Source: Adineta steineri (Eukaryota; Rotifera; Eurotatoria; Adinetida; Adinetidae). Taken from it: a stretch of 64,000 nucleotides of DNA. The notes under the pieces are model-generated. The model saw nothing but the letters and a program-made list of their open reading frames with translations. It was not told where the DNA came from and searched no databases. Position 1 is the first letter of the stretch; each line of letters begins with the position of its first letter. Positions 61,257 through 64,000 of the stretch are shown here, piece by piece. Where the stretch lies: NCBI GenBank assembly GCA_905250115.1, contig CAJNOI010000006.1, positions 1,035,526-1,099,525 of the forward strand, in the 5' to 3' direction. The position numbers were made by a program, and so were the translations under genes.

Positions 61257-63312
61257 TTAAAAAAGTCGTTTTTCAAAAGAATGGAGATTATGCACACCAC
61301 CTTCAACTTGAGCTGAAGCTGTACGTTTTTCAACTTTAATTACACCTTGATTTGTCTGTTGATGTAATTGTACAAGAGATTGACAACCAATATCTTGAAG
61401 AGATTTTTGTATACCAGTATAAAGATAACCACCAATAAATCGATGAACACTACCCTTGTCAACAACACTACCAGAAACACCTTGTGCTACTTTTATGTGA
61501 TCAGCTTCAGAATAATATCGACTTGCTGCAGATAATTCCTTACATGCATTCATTGCATCAAGACTACCCATACCACGATCTATGAAAACAAAAAAAACTT
61601 CATGTAATATATTCATATCGTTTAATAATAATCATATTCAATTCTATAATTGTTAATTTATCAGAATAATAATTAGTTTTTCAATAAATATAATATTATT
61701 ATTATTTGGAAAATATAAAAAATCTAATTTACTATACCTTCATACTGACTAAAATTTTCAGAAATTTTTCATATAAGACTTATATTTTGTTCTTTTATTA
61801 ACTTACATTTTTTAAGTCTAACACCATCATGATAAAAATACTCTCCTGGTGCTTCCTGAGTACCAGCTAATAATGAGCCCATCATAACACAATCAGCACC
61901 TAATGTTAATGCTTTAACAATATGTCCAACACATGTTACTCCACCATCAGCTATAACAGGTATATCATATTGATGTGCATATTCAGCTACTTTATATACA
62001 GCTGTTGCTTGAGCACGTCCAACAGCCATAACTTCTTGTGTAATACAAATTGATCCACTACCCATACCAACACGTAAAGCATCAGCACCAGCATCAATTA
62101 AACTTTTTGCTTGTGCTTGTGTAACAACATTTCCAGCAATAATTTGTAAATTTGGATAATTTGTTTTAATATGTTTAATCATATCTATTTGATAAATTGA
62201 ATTACCTTGTGATGAATCAAGTACAATAACATCAACACCAGCTTGTACAAGACTTTCAAGACGTTTTTCATCTTCTTTTCTTGTACCAACAGCAGCTCCA
62301 CATAATAATTGTCGACGACTATCTTTTGATGCTAATGGATAATCACGATTTTTTTCTAAATCTGTACGAGCTATTAATGATACAAGATTACCATCAGAAT
62401 CAATAATTGGTAATTTTCCTAGAAAAAAACAATATTATTATAATTAAAAATTCAATACTAATAAGATTTATTGTTTTTTCTATAAGATGATGTTTGAAAT
62501 TTAAAGGTTTCTTTAGTTAATGAAAAAAGAAATCTTTGAAATAAAATTTTCTTTACACTATACGAACCTTTTTTACTTCGTTGTAAAATAGTATATGCAT
62601 CTTTAAGTGTTAAATCATTTTTTGCTGTTATAAGATCATCAATTGATGTCATTACTTGACTCACTGGTATAGTTGACCATTGATCTTTATTTAAAAAATC
62701 AATATCACGAAATGTTATAAGACCTAATAATTTGCTATTTATTTTTCCATTTTCAGTCACTGGAATACCTTTTAATAGAAATAAAATCAAATCATGTAGA
62801 ATATATATACGAAAATCTTTACCGGAAAATCCATGTGAATTTTTAATAGCATAAATATCAGCCACGGTATTTGTAGGCGAAAGAACAAGTGGATCAGTTA
62901 TAAAACCTTGTTCATAACGTTTAACACGCCTTACTTCACTAATTTGATAATCAATTGAACAATTATGATGAATTATACCAATTCCACCATTGAGTGCCAT
63001 TGCAACTAAAATTAAATTAAAAATTTTATTTGTTTGTTTTTCTCTCAATCTCGAAATAATTCAATATTTCTATATTAATCTTACTAGCCATTGTTGATTC
63101 CGAAACTGTATCCATTGGACTTGATACAAATGGTGTTTTAATTGTAATTGTTTTTGTAAGTTTAGATGTAAGTGATACATTTTCTGATGAAAAATCGATA
63201 TAACCAGGTAATATTATAAAATCATTATATGTTAAACCATCATTATTTTGAAATAATTCTTTTATTGTTAAACCATCAGAAATATTTTCATTAATACTAC
63301 TATTTCCAATCA
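61257..63312 (-). CDS. IMPDH: Inosine-5'-monophosphate dehydrogenase
   Basis: Rate-limiting step of guanine nucleotide synthesis: IMP + NAD+ to XMP + NADH, in the cytosol as tetramers/octamers. Six exons or so. The best start is ATG at 63310-63312 ([20 protein letters not shown]). Landmarks in order: [59 protein letters not shown], then the CBS/Bateman region ([29 protein letters not shown]), [29 protein letters not shown], the catalytic Cys loop [14 protein letters not shown], and [33 protein letters not shown] and the flap RGMGSLDAM come next, and it ends [15 protein letters not shown]. Length of about 510 residues matches animal IMPDH. A ~220-bp intron before the flap exon is the longest. 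Confidence 0.97.
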
Positions 63313-63567
63313 TTGTTTTATTTGAAATAGTAGACAAAAAAAACAAAAAAAAAATATAATCTGAATATATACGAGATGTTATTGAATGTTTTTATGGTTT
63401 CATCTAATAATTAAATTGTTTTACATTGATAGTAACGCAAACTAGATTAATTGGATTGGCTTAGTAGGTTTTAGCAAATCGGAATCCATTGCATTGAATC
63501 ATCATATCTTCTCTCTTTTTTGTTGTTTTTTCGATTGATTTTCTCATTTTTTTGCTCGGCAATAATT
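63313..63567. promoter_or_regulatory. Shared divergent promoter region of IMPDH and CUL5
   Basis: Only 255 bp separate the two ATGs of these head-to-head housekeeping genes, so their promoters must overlap or be shared. A poly(T)/CT-rich tract precedes the CUL5 ATG. No specific factor site was recognised. Confidence 0.55.
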
Positions 63568-63894
63568 ATGGTAAGTTACAAAAATAATCAAAATGATTTA
63601 ATTTTATTTATTTCTGTTCAAAGAATCATCCAGCTACATTTCAAGATCGATGGCCACAAATGAAACGTGTTGTATTAAAAATTCTACGACAAGAACCGAC
63701 TTCACAAGTGGAATGGCAAAATTTATTTACGTAAATATTTTAAAATTTAACAATTTAATTTTGTTTTTTACTAAACAAAAATTCTTTATTTAGTGATGTA
63801 TATAGTGTTTCAACTTGGTATCCAGCAAGTATAACAGAAATATTTACAGAATTAACAAATGAAATTACTCGACATATTAAACAAGCACAAGAAG
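63568..63894 (+). CDS. CUL5: Cullin-5, N-terminal part (continues past the right edge)
   Basis: Scaffold of CRL5 ubiquitin ligases, binding elongin B/C-SOCS-box adaptors at its N-terminus. The coding exon 1 is only the ATG (63568-63570), followed directly by a GTAAGT donor. Exon 2 (63624-63731) reads NHPATFQDRWPQMKRVVLKI and then LRQEPTSQVEWQNLF. Exon 3 (about 63795-63894) reads DVYSVSTWYPASITEIFTEL and ends IKQAQE at a GTAAAT donor. The FxDxWxxMxxxVLKxLRQE opening and the IKQAQ segment match CUL5 rather than CUL1-4. The remaining ~90% of the gene lies beyond the window. Confidence 0.88.
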
Positions 63895-64000
63895 TAAATA
63901 TATTGAACAATTAATCACTTATTATACTATATAAAAATTTCAAAGTAAGAGATACTACGAATTAAATATCATCATAAGACTTAGATCTTATTGTAAACGA

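Overview
This is eukaryotic, animal nuclear DNA. It is strongly A+T rich. The genes are compact, most introns are about 50-80 bp with GT/AG borders, and both strands are used. Animal-type genes (a Cys-loop receptor subunit, a Bcl-2 family member, the ciliary proteins CFAP221, CCDC181 and RIBC, fimbrin/plastin, cullin-5) sit beside intron-bearing genes of bacterial or plant/fungal character (a family 8 polysaccharide lyase and a phi-class glutathione transferase). That mix fits a bdelloid rotifer (Rotaria/Adineta type) best. The organism call is an inference. Two runs of exactly 10 N (31734-31743 and 42691-42700) are scaffold gaps.

Layout, left to right. CFAP221 (minus, running off the left edge) and CCDC181 (plus) are a head-to-head ciliary pair with an RFX X-box-like site between them. 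After a 1.9 kb gene-poor stretch comes a class V aminotransferase/cysteine desulfurase-like gene with a glutamine-rich N-terminal exon, then a secreted DUF4139-like protein, an intronless cholesterol-25-hydroxylase-like di-iron hydroxylase, and a 14-exon plastin/fimbrin gene. Next are the chondroitinase-like lyase and NDUFAF1, in the same direction and 182 bp apart, followed by a convergent gene for a disordered protein.

From 26.6 to 33.8 kb on the minus strand lies a giant secreted mucin-like gene. It has a 5.7 kb first exon with tandem repeats, then three fibronectin type II modules. One of its introns holds an opposite-strand, probably broken, small gene. Then follow a single-pass membrane protein, a candidate tiny gene, a disordered protein (plus), a phi-class GST and RIBC (minus).

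The right half is gene-poor, with long A+T-rich spacers. It carries a leucine-rich-repeat/FN3 receptor (plus), a nicotinic-type beta-like receptor subunit (minus), a small cysteine-rich secreted peptide with cystine-knot-like spacing, a probable N-myristoylated disordered protein, a Bcl-2 family gene lacking two hallmark residues, IMP dehydrogenase (minus) and, head-to-head with it, the start of cullin-5 (plus), whose first coding exon is just the ATG.

No rRNA, confident tRNA, CRISPR array, transposon ORF or viral gene was recognised. Gene boundaries were read by eye from splice signals and reading frames; exon junctions given to the base are those where both the frame and GT/AG agree.
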